Shown here: positions 26,102-34,921 of the stretch, piece by piece
Numbering within the stretch: the first letter of the stretch is position 1
Layout of the letters: each line of letters starts with the position of its first letter
Assembly (NCBI RefSeq): GCF_003111625.1
Contig: NZ_MZGS01000026.1
Location: 49,341-113,340 of the forward strand
Length of the DNA stretch: 64,000 nucleotides
Direction of reading: 5' to 3'
DNA from: Methanobrevibacter thaueri
GTDB taxonomy: Archaea > Methanobacteriota > Methanobacteria > Methanobacteriales > Methanobacteriaceae
The notes under the pieces: model-generated
The model's database searches: none
What the model was told of the DNA's origin: nothing
The model's input: the letters and a program-made list of their open reading frames with translations, nothing else
Program-made: the position numbers and the translations under genes

Positions 26102-27238
26102 TTAGAAAATTCCATCAATAAAATCATCTAATTCATCGCTAGCAGGTTCAGATTGTTCTTTTTCTTCAGCATATTCGATATCTGAAGTTTTACCTGCATT
26201 GTAATTAGGTTCAATGCCTGAAACAACCACTGTGGTTCTAACAGTATTTTGGAGACTTTCATCAATTTGAGTACCCCAAATAATGTTTGCTTCAGGATCC
26301 AATTTATCGGCAACAACCTGAACAATTTTTTCAGCTTCATGTAATGTTAAGTCAGAACTACCAGATATGTTGACCAATGCACCGGTTGCATTTGAAATGT
26401 CGATATCTAATAATGGGCTGCTTAATGCTTCATGTACTGATTCTAAAGCTCTGTCGCCAGTATCGGATTCACCCATACCAATCATAGCCATTCCAGAACC
26501 ACTCATAATGCTTCTAATGTCAGCAAAGTCTAAACTTACAAGACCTTTCTTAGTGATTAGTTCAGTGATTCCCTTAACAGCTCTTCCTAAGATTTCGTCA
26601 GAAACCATGAATGCTTTGTTTAATGGTAAGTTTGGTGCGACTTCTAATAATTTATCATTTGGTATAATAATTACGGTATCAGCAGCATCTTGGAGTTTTT
26701 CTAAACCTTGTTCTGCGTTTTCTCTTCTTTTGATACCTTCAGCAGAAAATGGCATAGTAGCAACAGCAACGGTTAATGCTCCTAATTTTTTAGCAATTTT
26801 AGCAATGATTGGAGCTGAACCTGTACCTGTTCCACCACCAAGACCACAGGTAACGAATACCATGTCTGATCCTTCTAATTCATCTCTGATTTCATCTTCA
26901 CTTTCTTCAGCGCATTCCTCACCGACAGATGGGTCTCCACCTGCACCTAATCCTTTAGAGGTTTGTCTACCTAAAAGAACTTTTTTAGCGGATTGGCTGT
27001 AAAATAAATCTTGAGCATCAGTATTTACTGCAATAGTTGTTGCGCCTTCGATACCCATTTCGTTTAATCTTGAAATAGTGTTGTTTCCTGCTCCACCAGC
27101 ACCAACAACAAATATATTAGTTTTAACACCTTTCATAATCTCTGTAAGCTCATCATCGATGTCTGAAGAGAGCTTATTTGGTGTATTCTCTTCCATTCTT
27201 TGTTCTGATTCTTTGATTGCATCATCTATAAATTTCAC
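26102..27238 (-). CDS. ftsZ: Cell division protein FtsZ
   Basis: Tubulin-like GTPase forming the division ring. The 378-residue protein has GAGGAGNNT near residue 47, the GTP signature [12 protein letters not shown], and the T7-loop region [15 protein letters not shown]. The start codon is GTG at 27238. The C-terminal acidic tail ([10 protein letters not shown]) may contact division partners. First gene of the secE-nusG-ribosomal cluster. Confidence 0.96.
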   Translation of the reverse strand: MKFIDDAIKESEQRMEENTPNKLSSDIDDELTEIMKGVKTNIFVVGAGGAGNNTISRLNEMGIEGATTIAVNTDAQDLFYSQSAKKVLLGRQTSKGLGAGGDPSVGEECAEESEDEIRDELEGSDMVFVTCGLGGGTGTGSAPIIAKIAKKLGALTVAVATMPFSAEGIKRRENAEQGLEKLQDAADTVIIIPNDKLLEVAPNLPLNKAFMVSDEILGRAVKGITELITKKGLVSLDFADIRSIMSGSGMAMIGMGESDTGDRALESVHEALSSPLLDIDISNATGALVNISGSSDLTLHEAEKIVQVVADKLDPEANIIWGTQIDESLQNTVRTTVVVSGIEPNYNAGKTSDIEYAEEKEQSEPASDELDDFIDGIF

Positions 27239-27358
27239 AAATTAACCCCACTTACTCTGCTATATAATAAATATTATGAATATTTCTATTGTAACTAATA
27301 TTTAAATTAAACTCATATATAAATTTTTAAGAAACATATCTTGACAAATGAATATAAT

Positions 27359-27931
27359 TTAGTCTCTTGGCATTGCAATAATTTCGTGGAATTGTAGCTT
27401 GAACAGGTCCTTAGCATTGACAGGAGTTAAAATAACTGCTGTGTCGACACCATGGCCCCTTCCGCCGATAGCTATAATCTCTTCACCGACAGGAATCAGA
27501 CCCGCATCTGCGGCCATTATTGAAATTTCAGCTGCAACCTTAACACCATGTGAAAACATTCTTAATGTGTCTGCAACAACATCCAATGGGGAGTATCCTC
27601 CATATTTGTTGGTAACTCCTCTTGCAGCGCCACTGAATGCATGGCTTCCGAGATATGTCTTGATTCCAACCTTTTCAAGTTTAGCGACCATGTCCTCGGA
27701 GATGTCTGACTCGTTCGGTCCGCTGAATCCCATATGGTGGGTCACGTTGATTATTTCAATGTCTCCATCAATGGCTTCATATAGCTTCAATGCTGATGCT
27801 CCTGAAGAAGAAGCGATTAAAATTCTTTTTATGCCTGGAGATGCATCCAACTTGTCTTTAACAGCCATTATCAATTCATCAGTGTAGTCCTCACCCTCTT
27901 TGTCGAAATATGTAATAAACTTTCTTGCCAT
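27359..27931 (-). CDS. Stand-alone pyruvate-kinase alpha/beta-domain protein
   Basis: Protein of 190 residues corresponding only to the C-terminal (allosteric) domain of pyruvate kinase (PF02887), a conserved methanogen family of unknown function. Seen stretches are IKRILIASSSGASALKLYE, THHMGFSGP and GRGHGVDTAVILTPVNA. The catalytic barrel is absent, so it cannot be a pyruvate kinase. GGGATGATT precedes the ATG. Confidence 0.75.
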   Translation of the reverse strand: MARKFITYFDKEGEDYTDELIMAVKDKLDASPGIKRILIASSSGASALKLYEAIDGDIEIINVTHHMGFSGPNESDISEDMVAKLEKVGIKTYLGSHAFSGAARGVTNKYGGYSPLDVVADTLRMFSHGVKVAAEISIMAADAGLIPVGEEIIAIGGRGHGVDTAVILTPVNAKDLFKLQFHEIIAMPRD

Positions 27932-28011
27932 GTAATCATCCCTAATAGATAAATATATTAAAAATCTACTATGTTATATTATATATTAAATTATTTTTAT
28001 TAAAGATTTTT

Positions 28012-28872
28012 ATGAAAACCGACGAAGTTAAAAATATCAAGCATGTGATAAATGGGAATCATATTGTAATTCCCATTGAAACAGGATACATCAAGCCAAA
28101 TGATAATTTGAACTCCATCATTGATCCGGCAAAGGAAATAATGGAAGATGGAGATTATCTGGTAATCGCCGAGACCCCAATTTCCGTTTCACAGGGAAGG
28201 CTGATTGATGAGGCCGAATACACCCCCTCATTAACCGCGAAATTCCTGACAACAGTTTGGAGCAAGTACCTGTGGGGCTACGTTTTTGGACCTGCCCTGA
28301 AAATCAAGGAAAGGACCATCAAGAACCTGAGAAGACTTCCCAAAGAAACCGAAGCCCACAAGGAAGTGGTTCTTCAGCTATATGGCCTTAAACATGCATT
28401 GAAACCTGCTTCGGAAGCGGGAATTGACTTGAGCAACGCCCCTGGAACCTGCGTTTCCCTTCTTCCCGAAAATCCTGAGAAGGTTGCAAAGGATATCAAA
28501 AGGGAAATCGGAAAGGATGTCTGCGTGATGATCATTGACACCGATGCGACCTACATGAAAAACGGAAAGTACTTCACAGGCCTTCCGATAGCCATCGAAG
28601 GCATTGACGCCGACAATGGATTTTTCGGATATGTCAAGGGCCAGCTGTCCGAAAACATGGGCTCAACACCATTGGGATGCAGTGAAAAGATGGACGTTGA
28701 AACCGCACTGAAAATAGCCAACATCGCAGAGGACTATCAGAAATTACTTTCAACCGAGATGAAAACAATACATAGTGTCAAGGCCGTTTTAGGCTCTGAA
28801 ATTGATGAAGTGACAATTGAAGACCTTGATTCAATCACCCATACTCCTGCAGTTATTATTAGGGAAATTTAA
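28012..28872 (+). CDS. F420-0:gamma-glutamyl ligase-like protein (CofE family)
   Basis: Protein of 286 residues related to CofE/FbiB, the enzymes that add glutamates to coenzyme F420 (COG1478 group). The similarity lies in the N-terminal VIPIETGYIKPNDNL and DYLVIAETPISVSQGRL segments and MIIDTDATYMKNGKYFTGLPIAI in the middle. The normal CofE is usually shorter (near 250 residues), so this may be a paralogue with another substrate. It appears leaderless from a TATATTAAATT box near 27980. Single gene. Confidence 0.6.
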   Translation: MKTDEVKNIKHVINGNHIVIPIETGYIKPNDNLNSIIDPAKEIMEDGDYLVIAETPISVSQGRLIDEAEYTPSLTAKFLTTVWSKYLWGYVFGPALKIKERTIKNLRRLPKETEAHKEVVLQLYGLKHALKPASEAGIDLSNAPGTCVSLLPENPEKVAKDIKREIGKDVCVMIIDTDATYMKNGKYFTGLPIAIEGIDADNGFFGYVKGQLSENMGSTPLGCSEKMDVETALKIANIAEDYQKLLSTEMKTIHSVKAVLGSEIDEVTIEDLDSITHTPAVIIREI

Positions 28873-29024
28873 GGAAGCGCAATTGCCCAATATTGTAAAA
28901 TAATAATCATTTGAAAGGCATTGCGGCCATTTGAAAGAAAGTTTTATATTCAATAGTTTACATAAAAATATTTGCTTATAACTTAGAATTTATAAGATAT
29001 TTTTTATATAAAGAATAAGACGGA

Positions 29025-30923
29025 TTGATTGTTGTGAGAGTAGACAGTATTGCTAAATATAGGAATTATTTATTGCCCTTAGCAGATGCCATATCCATTG
29101 TTTTAGGGTATTATCTTGTATCAGTACTTATTACAGACTCCTTTTTCATGGAACCGACCAGCGTTGTGACAAGAAATGAGCTTTTGATAAGTATTGTTCT
29201 GGCCATAATCGTTTTTCAAATTATATTTAGATTATCAAAAAGGTATTCCAACATCATCCGTTATGAAAACAATCAAGATTATATTTTATACATCGTACTC
29301 TCCGTGATATCATCATTAATCGTTTCCCTGATAGAGGAAGTGATTTTGAAGATGGTAAACCCTTCAATCAAGCTTAACCTGATGGTAGGTATAGTCATTG
29401 GGGCAATAATGGTTGCATATCGTTTAATCATCAGATATGTCCTCCTGAACGATGTCGTCAACAAGGGAATCATGCCAACCTCAAAGAACAAGAAAAGATT
29501 GCTTATTATTGGAGGAGGATATTCCGCCAATGACATCATCAAGACATTGAACCACTCATTGAAAGGAAAATATGAGATAATTGGAATCATTGACGACAAT
29601 AGGAAACGCATAGGATATTCTGTTGCAGGAGTTAAAATCATCGGTGACAGAAATGACATCATTCCCGTTTGTGAAAACGAAAACATTGACGAGATATTCT
29701 TCACAATCGTAAACATTGACAACAAAAACAAGAAGGAAATACTTGAATTATGTAACAAGACCGATGCGAAAGTCAAGGTCCTGCCTAGCCTGAAGGAAAT
29801 AATCACAAAGGAAAACCTGTTCAGCAGCCTAAGGGACGTTGAAATTGAGGACCTGCTTGGAAGAGACCCTATAGAACTTGACAACCAAAACATCAAGAAC
29901 CTGATTAATGGAAAGGTTGTTCTGGTTACAGGAGCGGGAGGATCAATCGGTTCCGAGCTGTGCAGACAGATAATGCTCCATAACCCAAAACAAATTGTTT
30001 TACTGGACAATTATGAAAACAGCCTTTATGACATTGAATTGGAACTGAAAACATTGCATCCAAACAATGACATACGCGCAATCGTTGCAAACATCAGGGA
30101 AAATGAAAGGCTGGAGACCATATTTGAAAGATACTCCCCTGAAATAGTTTTCCATGCAGCGGCACACAAGCATGTTCCATTAATGGAGAACAACCCAACA
30201 GAAGCCATTAAAAATAATGTGTTTGGAACATACAATCTTGTAAACTGCTCAGACAAATACGGCGTCAAACGTTTCATACTGATTTCAACAGACAAGGCGG
30301 TTAACCCGACCAACATCATGGGCGCAAGCAAAAGGCTGTGTGAAATGGTCATTCAGGCAAAGGATAAGGAAAGCTCAACCGAATATGTTGCCGTCCGTTT
30401 CGGAAACGTACTTGGAAGTAACGGATCTGTTGTGCCATTATTCAAAAGACAGATTGCACACGGAGGACCTGTTACAGTAACCCACAAGGAGATTACAAGA
30501 TTCTTCATGACAATACCTGAGGCCGTGGCCCTTGTTCTTCAGGCAATCACCTACGCCGAAGGTGGGGAAATCTTTGTTCTTGATATGGGAGAGCCTGTTA
30601 AAATCTATGATTTGGCAAAAAGCCTTATCGAATTGTCAGGATATACCCTTGGAGAGGATATGGAAATCGAAATCACAGGTATGAGACCTGGAGAAAAGTT
30701 ATATGAAGAACTCTTGATGAATGAAGAGAACCTTCAAAAGACAAATCACGATAAAATATTCATTACAGAATCCATGGACTTTACCATGGATGACATTGAA
30801 GCAAAACTGGACATGTTCAGGGAGCTCTTGAAGGATGAGGGCACAACCAAGGAGCATGTCAAGGAAACAATGAAAGCATGCGTTCCAACATACAAGGAAC
30901 CTGAAGAAGTTAACGGAGAATAA
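29025..30923 (+). CDS. Membrane-bound NDP-sugar 4,6-dehydratase (CapD/WbpM/PglF type)
   Basis: Protein of 632 residues with four N-terminal membrane helices (about 1-140), a Rossmann-like middle domain (LIIGGGYSANDIIKTL), and a C-terminal extended short-chain dehydrogenase domain with VLVTGAGGSIGSELCRQI, the catalytic ISTDKAVNPTN region and MGASKR. Such enzymes make UDP-4-keto-6-deoxy sugars for glycans. The first start is TTG at 29025; GTG at 29034 is also possible. The aminotransferase that normally acts next begins 3 bases after the stop, so the pair probably makes a 4-amino-4,6-dideoxy sugar. Confidence 0.88.
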   Translation: MIVVRVDSIAKYRNYLLPLADAISIVLGYYLVSVLITDSFFMEPTSVVTRNELLISIVLAIIVFQIIFRLSKRYSNIIRYENNQDYILYIVLSVISSLIVSLIEEVILKMVNPSIKLNLMVGIVIGAIMVAYRLIIRYVLLNDVVNKGIMPTSKNKKRLLIIGGGYSANDIIKTLNHSLKGKYEIIGIIDDNRKRIGYSVAGVKIIGDRNDIIPVCENENIDEIFFTIVNIDNKNKKEILELCNKTDAKVKVLPSLKEIITKENLFSSLRDVEIEDLLGRDPIELDNQNIKNLINGKVVLVTGAGGSIGSELCRQIMLHNPKQIVLLDNYENSLYDIELELKTLHPNNDIRAIVANIRENERLETIFERYSPEIVFHAAAHKHVPLMENNPTEAIKNNVFGTYNLVNCSDKYGVKRFILISTDKAVNPTNIMGASKRLCEMVIQAKDKESSTEYVAVRFGNVLGSNGSVVPLFKRQIAHGGPVTVTHKEITRFFMTIPEAVALVLQAITYAEGGEIFVLDMGEPVKIYDLAKSLIELSGYTLGEDMEIEITGMRPGEKLYEELLMNEENLQKTNHDKIFITESMDFTMDDIEAKLDMFRELLKDEGTTKEHVKETMKACVPTYKEPEEVNGE

Positions 30924-30926
30924 AAC

Positions 30927-32126
30927 ATGAACATTCCATTTTCACCGCCAGACATAAGCGAAGAAGAAATTGAAGAGGTAATCAGCGCTTTGAAATCAGG
31001 CTGGATTACTACAGGACCGAAAACCAAAGAATTCGAAAAAAGAATTACCGAATACTGCGGCAGCGACAGGACAGTCTGCCTAAGTGCCGCCACAACCGCT
31101 TTGGAAATGACCCTGCGGGTATTGGGCATCGGTGAAGGTGACGAGGTCATTGTTCCTGCATACACTTACACCGCATCATGCAGCGTGATTTACCATGTTG
31201 GAGCAACCCCTGTGATGGTTGACAGTCAAATCGACAGACAGGAAATGGATTACTCCAAATTAGATGATGCAATTACCGAAAAGACCAAGGCAATAATCCC
31301 CGTTGACCTTGCAGGAATACTGTGCGATTACGATAAGATTTATGATATTATCGAATCCAAGAAGGATTTGTTCAAACCAAACAATGACTTGCAGGAAGCA
31401 TTCAACAGAATCATTGTTGTTGCCGACTCAGCCCATGGTTTTGGTGCCGTTAGAAACGATAGGAAATCCGGCAGCATTGCCGATTTCACATGTTTTTCAT
31501 TCCATGCTGTCAAAAACCTGACTACAGCAGAAGGGGGTGCCGTGACCTGGAGAGATCATGATGGCATAGACAGCGAGAAGCTCTATAAGGAATACCAAAT
31601 CTACTCCCTGCACGGACAAACCAAGGACGCCCTTGAAAAGACCCAGAAAGGATCATGGGAATATGACATTCTAATCCCTGCATACAAGTGCAACATGACA
31701 GACATCCAGGCCGGAATCGGGCTTGCGCAACTATCAAGATATGATTCAATGCTTAAAAGAAGGCACGAGATTGTCAGAAGGTATGATGAAGGGTTCAAGG
31801 ACAGCAAAGTCATTACACCAGTTCATTTCACTGAAAATTCAGCATCTTCGGCTCATTTATACCTGACAAGATTGAACGGCCTCAGTTTAGAGGAAAGAAA
31901 TGAGATTATCGTGAAGATGGAAGAAGCGGGAATAAGCACAAATGTCCATTACAAGCCACTGCCATTACTGACCGCATATAAAAATTTAGGATTTGACATT
32001 GAGGATTATCCGAATGCTTATCACCTGTTCGAGAATGAATTGAGCCTGCCTATATATTCTACCCTAACTGATGAAGAGGTAGATTATATTATCGAAAATC
32101 TATTGGATATCTTAAAAGAATATTAA
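30927..32126 (+). CDS. DegT/DnrJ/EryC1 sugar aminotransferase
   Basis: PLP enzyme of 399 residues that aminates a 4-keto sugar nucleotide, as PglE or PseC do. Landmarks are GWITTGPKTKEFE, ATTALEMTLRVLGIGEGDEVI, VPAYTYTAS, and SFHAVKNLTTAEGG with the PLP lysine. It follows the dehydratase by 3 bases in the same operon. Likely part of S-layer, N-glycan or wall-polymer sugar synthesis. Confidence 0.88.
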   Translation: MNIPFSPPDISEEEIEEVISALKSGWITTGPKTKEFEKRITEYCGSDRTVCLSAATTALEMTLRVLGIGEGDEVIVPAYTYTASCSVIYHVGATPVMVDSQIDRQEMDYSKLDDAITEKTKAIIPVDLAGILCDYDKIYDIIESKKDLFKPNNDLQEAFNRIIVVADSAHGFGAVRNDRKSGSIADFTCFSFHAVKNLTTAEGGAVTWRDHDGIDSEKLYKEYQIYSLHGQTKDALEKTQKGSWEYDILIPAYKCNMTDIQAGIGLAQLSRYDSMLKRRHEIVRRYDEGFKDSKVITPVHFTENSASSAHLYLTRLNGLSLEERNEIIVKMEEAGISTNVHYKPLPLLTAYKNLGFDIEDYPNAYHLFENELSLPIYSTLTDEEVDYIIENLLDILKEY

Positions 32127-32200
32127 AAATAGTTAGTTATTTATAATACTAAATAAATAACTAATATCAATTTTATTAATTTTATTTTAGGGGAAATTAA

Positions 32201-32860
32201 ATGATTAATAATCCATTAGTTAAAAAATCACTATCACAAATTGTTGAAAAAGAACATGAAGATAATCTTAAAAAAAGATACCGAGAGTATTATGGTGGAG
32301 AAACCCCCGAAGGAATTGACAATCTTATTAGGGCATTGGAACTGCCTCAGGAAGACATCCAGTTCATTGCCGACAACATTAGAGAAACCGTAGAAGAGAC
32401 CATCATCCCAATCATCAACGCATTGGATGAGGGGATTGAAACTGATGAGGAGATAGCCGAGAAAACCGGAATAAAACTCAACATTGTCAGAAAAATATTA
32501 TATAAACTTTATGACTTAAAAATCGCAAACTACAAAAGAAGCAAAGATCCTGAAACTCAATGGTTCACTTATTCCTGGAAATTCGATAAGGAAGAACTGA
32601 TCAATCAAATCAACAAGGAATCCGAAAGTGAATTGAAAGCCCTCAACGATCGACTGGCTTATGAGGAAAACAACATGTTTTTCATCTGTCCCGAAGGCCA
32701 TGTGAGATATAACTTTGATGAAGCTTCCGATGAAGAGTTCTTATGTGTTTGCGGCGAGGAATTGCAATTTCAAGATAATTCAGACATGATTGACCAGCTT
32801 AAGGAAAATATTAAAATGGTCGAGAGTGATTTGGACTCATTTAACAAGAGCATCGAATAG
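32201..32860 (+). CDS. tfe: Transcription initiation factor TFE (alpha subunit)
   Basis: Archaeal TFIIE-alpha homologue that helps promoter opening. The 219-residue protein has an extended winged-helix domain (about 40-150) and a C-terminal zinc-ribbon region. The zinc ribbon is unusual: the first knuckle reads CPEGH (second cysteine absent) and the last CVCG has one residue fewer than CxxC. The bases give this sequence unambiguously. A GGGGAAATT site precedes the ATG. The gene is followed within 5 bases by the HD protein gene. Confidence 0.88.
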   Translation: MINNPLVKKSLSQIVEKEHEDNLKKRYREYYGGETPEGIDNLIRALELPQEDIQFIADNIRETVEETIIPIINALDEGIETDEEIAEKTGIKLNIVRKILYKLYDLKIANYKRSKDPETQWFTYSWKFDKEELINQINKESESELKALNDRLAYEENNMFFICPEGHVRYNFDEASDEEFLCVCGEELQFQDNSDMIDQLKENIKMVESDLDSFNKSIE

Positions 32861-32865
32861 ATAAA

Positions 32866-33363
32866 ATGGAAATCGAATTGCTTGAAAAGGAGCATACTCC
32901 AGAAAATGTTATAGACCACTGCAAGGCAGTTTATAAAAAGGCTATGAAGATAGCTGCTAATTTTAATGATGTGGACGAGGACCTTATACGAAAGGGCGCA
33001 TTGCTGCATGATATCGGAAGGTCAAGGACACATGGAATAACCCATGCCGTTGAAGGAGTCAAGATTGCCGAGAGATATGGCTATGACGATGATGTCTTGA
33101 ATATCATTGAAAGGCATATTGGTGCTGGGATTACCGAAAGCGAAGCTGAAAAACTTGGACTTCCAAAGAAATCGTACGTGCCCCAGACACTTGAGGAGAA
33201 AATTGTTGCCCATGCCGACAATCTTGTAAGCGGCAGCAGGGAAGTTGATATTGATTTTGTAATAGAAAAATGGAAGAGAACCATTGAAGATAGTGATGAC
33301 AACATTGAAAGATTGATCAAACTGGATAACGAACTTATAAAAGCTTTTGAGGAGAAACAATGA
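32866..33363 (+). CDS. HD-domain metal-dependent hydrolase
   Basis: Archaeal HD-domain protein of 165 residues (TIGR00295-type). The metal site pattern is LLHDIGRSRTHG (H48, D49), HAVEGVKIA, a later ERHIGAG, and VAHADNLV. Members are probable phosphohydrolases of unknown substrate. It overlaps the downstream archaeosine-synthase-like gene by 4 bases, suggesting a link to nucleotide or tRNA metabolism. Confidence 0.8.
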   Translation: MEIELLEKEHTPENVIDHCKAVYKKAMKIAANFNDVDEDLIRKGALLHDIGRSRTHGITHAVEGVKIAERYGYDDDVLNIIERHIGAGITESEAEKLGLPKKSYVPQTLEEKIVAHADNLVSGSREVDIDFVIEKWKRTIEDSDDNIERLIKLDNELIKAFEEKQ

Positions 33364-34271
33364 AGGTAATATGTTCAAGTGAGGAATCCCTATACCGTCC
33401 GGAAGCGGTTAGGTGGAGACAAAGAATGGAAATTATGAAACCCCTAGGCGACACTGTCGTTCTGTTGCCATGCAGTATGAAAAAACCTTATTCCAATTCC
33501 AAATCCCATCAAAAGTTTAGAAAACTGACAAGGTCCTTCCAGGAGCTTATCGTTACCTCCCCTTTTGGCATTTGCCCTAGGGAACTTGAAAACACCTACC
33601 CGATACAGTCATATGACGTCAGCACTACCGGCTCATGGTCAAGCGACGAGATTGAAGAGACCGGAAGACTGGTAGCCAAGTATTGTGAAGGAAAGAATGT
33701 TGTTGCAAACCTCGCAGGAGGATATCTTGAATCATGTGAAGCATATATGGATGATTTTGTTAACGTCTGCGTTAATGAGCGTCCGACCTCTCCAGATTCA
33801 CTTTACAACTTGAGGATGGAGTTGAAAAATCATCAGAGAGTCAACAGGCGTGAAAAAACCTTGCATGAGCTCAAGTCAATTGCCAAATATCAGTTTGGCG
33901 AAGGGGGTGAGGAATTCATTCCCGACAATGTCAAGACAAAAGGAATGTACCATAAAAGAATATTGTCGAACGGTACTCAATTGGCATTGTTAAATAAGGA
34001 TTATGGTTTATTCAGACTTAATTTGCCTGGTGGTGAAATTTTAAAGGATTTGGGAATCCATATTGTCAATATTGATTTCAATCTCCAGACCAATACTGTT
34101 TTTGCACCGGGAGTGGAAAATGCAGACCATAACATTATTCCAAACGATGAGGTTGTTATTGTTCATGACGACACCGTTGTAGGTGTCGGCAAGGCTGTGA
34201 TGACAGGCCGTGAGATGGAAGAATGTGACAATGGCATAGCGGTTAAGTTGAAACACCGTTTAAAAAAATAA
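33360..34271 (+). CDS. Archaeosine synthase-like protein (DUF5591-PUA), short form
   Basis: Protein of 303 residues with the ArcS core motif PCSMKKPYSNSKSH at 37-50 and a C-terminal PUA domain (about 225-300). Archaeosine synthase converts preQ0 in archaeal tRNA position 15 to archaeosine. Full-length ArcS also has an N-terminal TGT-like region, which is absent here. Either the partner domain is a separate gene elsewhere or the short form is a different tRNA enzyme. It overlaps the HD gene by 4 bases. Confidence 0.7.
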   Translation: MKVICSSEESLYRPEAVRWRQRMEIMKPLGDTVVLLPCSMKKPYSNSKSHQKFRKLTRSFQELIVTSPFGICPRELENTYPIQSYDVSTTGSWSSDEIEETGRLVAKYCEGKNVVANLAGGYLESCEAYMDDFVNVCVNERPTSPDSLYNLRMELKNHQRVNRREKTLHELKSIAKYQFGEGGEEFIPDNVKTKGMYHKRILSNGTQLALLNKDYGLFRLNLPGGEILKDLGIHIVNIDFNLQTNTVFAPGVENADHNIIPNDEVVIVHDDTVVGVGKAVMTGREMEECDNGIAVKLKHRLKK

Positions 34272-34330
34272 CAACATATATAAACATCGTTGAGTAATAA
34301 TATAAAAACATAGATTATAGGAGACTTATT

Positions 34331-34615
34331 ATGTCAGAAGATTTAGTAAATGATATTAAAGATGCAATTGCTCCAATTAATGACCCTCACATGGGAATAA
34401 GTATTGTAGAAATGGGCATCGTACAAAATATTGCTGTTGATGGCGATCAAGCTGAAATTACCCTTAAACCAACCAACCCTGGTTGTATGAGTATCACACG
34501 TATTGCTGCTGATACAAAAATCAGAGCTGAAGCCGTTGAAGGCATCGACAATGTAAAAATCATCGTTGAAGGACACGCTATGGCTGACTCCATTAACGAA
34601 ATGATTAATAGATAA
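34331..34615 (+). CDS. MIP18/DUF59 iron-sulfur assembly factor
   Basis: Small protein of 94 residues related to SufT/MIP18, which assist Fe-S cluster assembly or transfer. The pattern DPHMGISIVEMGIVQNI and the conserved cysteine in TNPGCMSITRIAADT are visible. It has a good AGGAGACTT ribosome site and stands just upstream of tRNA-Ile. Confidence 0.85.
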   Translation: MSEDLVNDIKDAIAPINDPHMGISIVEMGIVQNIAVDGDQAEITLKPTNPGCMSITRIAADTKIRAEAVEGIDNVKIIVEGHAMADSINEMINR

Positions 34616-34658
34616 ATTTTTAATTTTTTATTGAAAAACTATATATTTACCGAAAGAG

Positions 34659-34706
34659 TTATATATAGTTATCAACATAAGTATAAGTGTTGACAGTTAA
34701 CTGTCA
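34659..34706 (+). promoter_or_regulatory. TATA box and perfect palindrome upstream of tRNA-Ile
   Basis: TTATATATAG (34659-34668) is a strong TATA box, placing the start site near 34690. TGACAGTTAACTGTCA at 34691-34706 is a perfect 16-bp palindrome located between that start and the mature tRNA 5' end at 34720. Confidence 0.55.
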
Positions 34707-34719
34707 CACAAATATTTAT

Positions 34720-34794
34720 AGGCTAGTGGCACAGCTTGGTTAGCGCGCTCGGCTGATAACCGGGAGGTCATGGGTTCGAATCCCATCTAGCCTA
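34720..34794 (+). tRNA. tRNA-Ile (anticodon GAT)
   Basis: Cloverleaf visible: acceptor AGGCTAG pairs with CTAGCCT, followed by discriminator A. The anticodon stem CTCGG/CCGGG closes loop CTGATAA with GAT at 34755-34757. The T arm is ATGGG-TTCGAAT-CCCAT. The D stem has one A-C mismatch. CCA is not encoded. No intron. Confidence 0.92.
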
Positions 34795-34921
34795 CTTCCA
34801 AACTATTTTTATGATTTTTTCACTTACATGACAACTTTTTCTAAAAATTTTCCCTAACAAATATATATTACATTCAACAAATATTAACTTAAATGTACAA
34901 AAAGTTGGAATGGTGATACAA

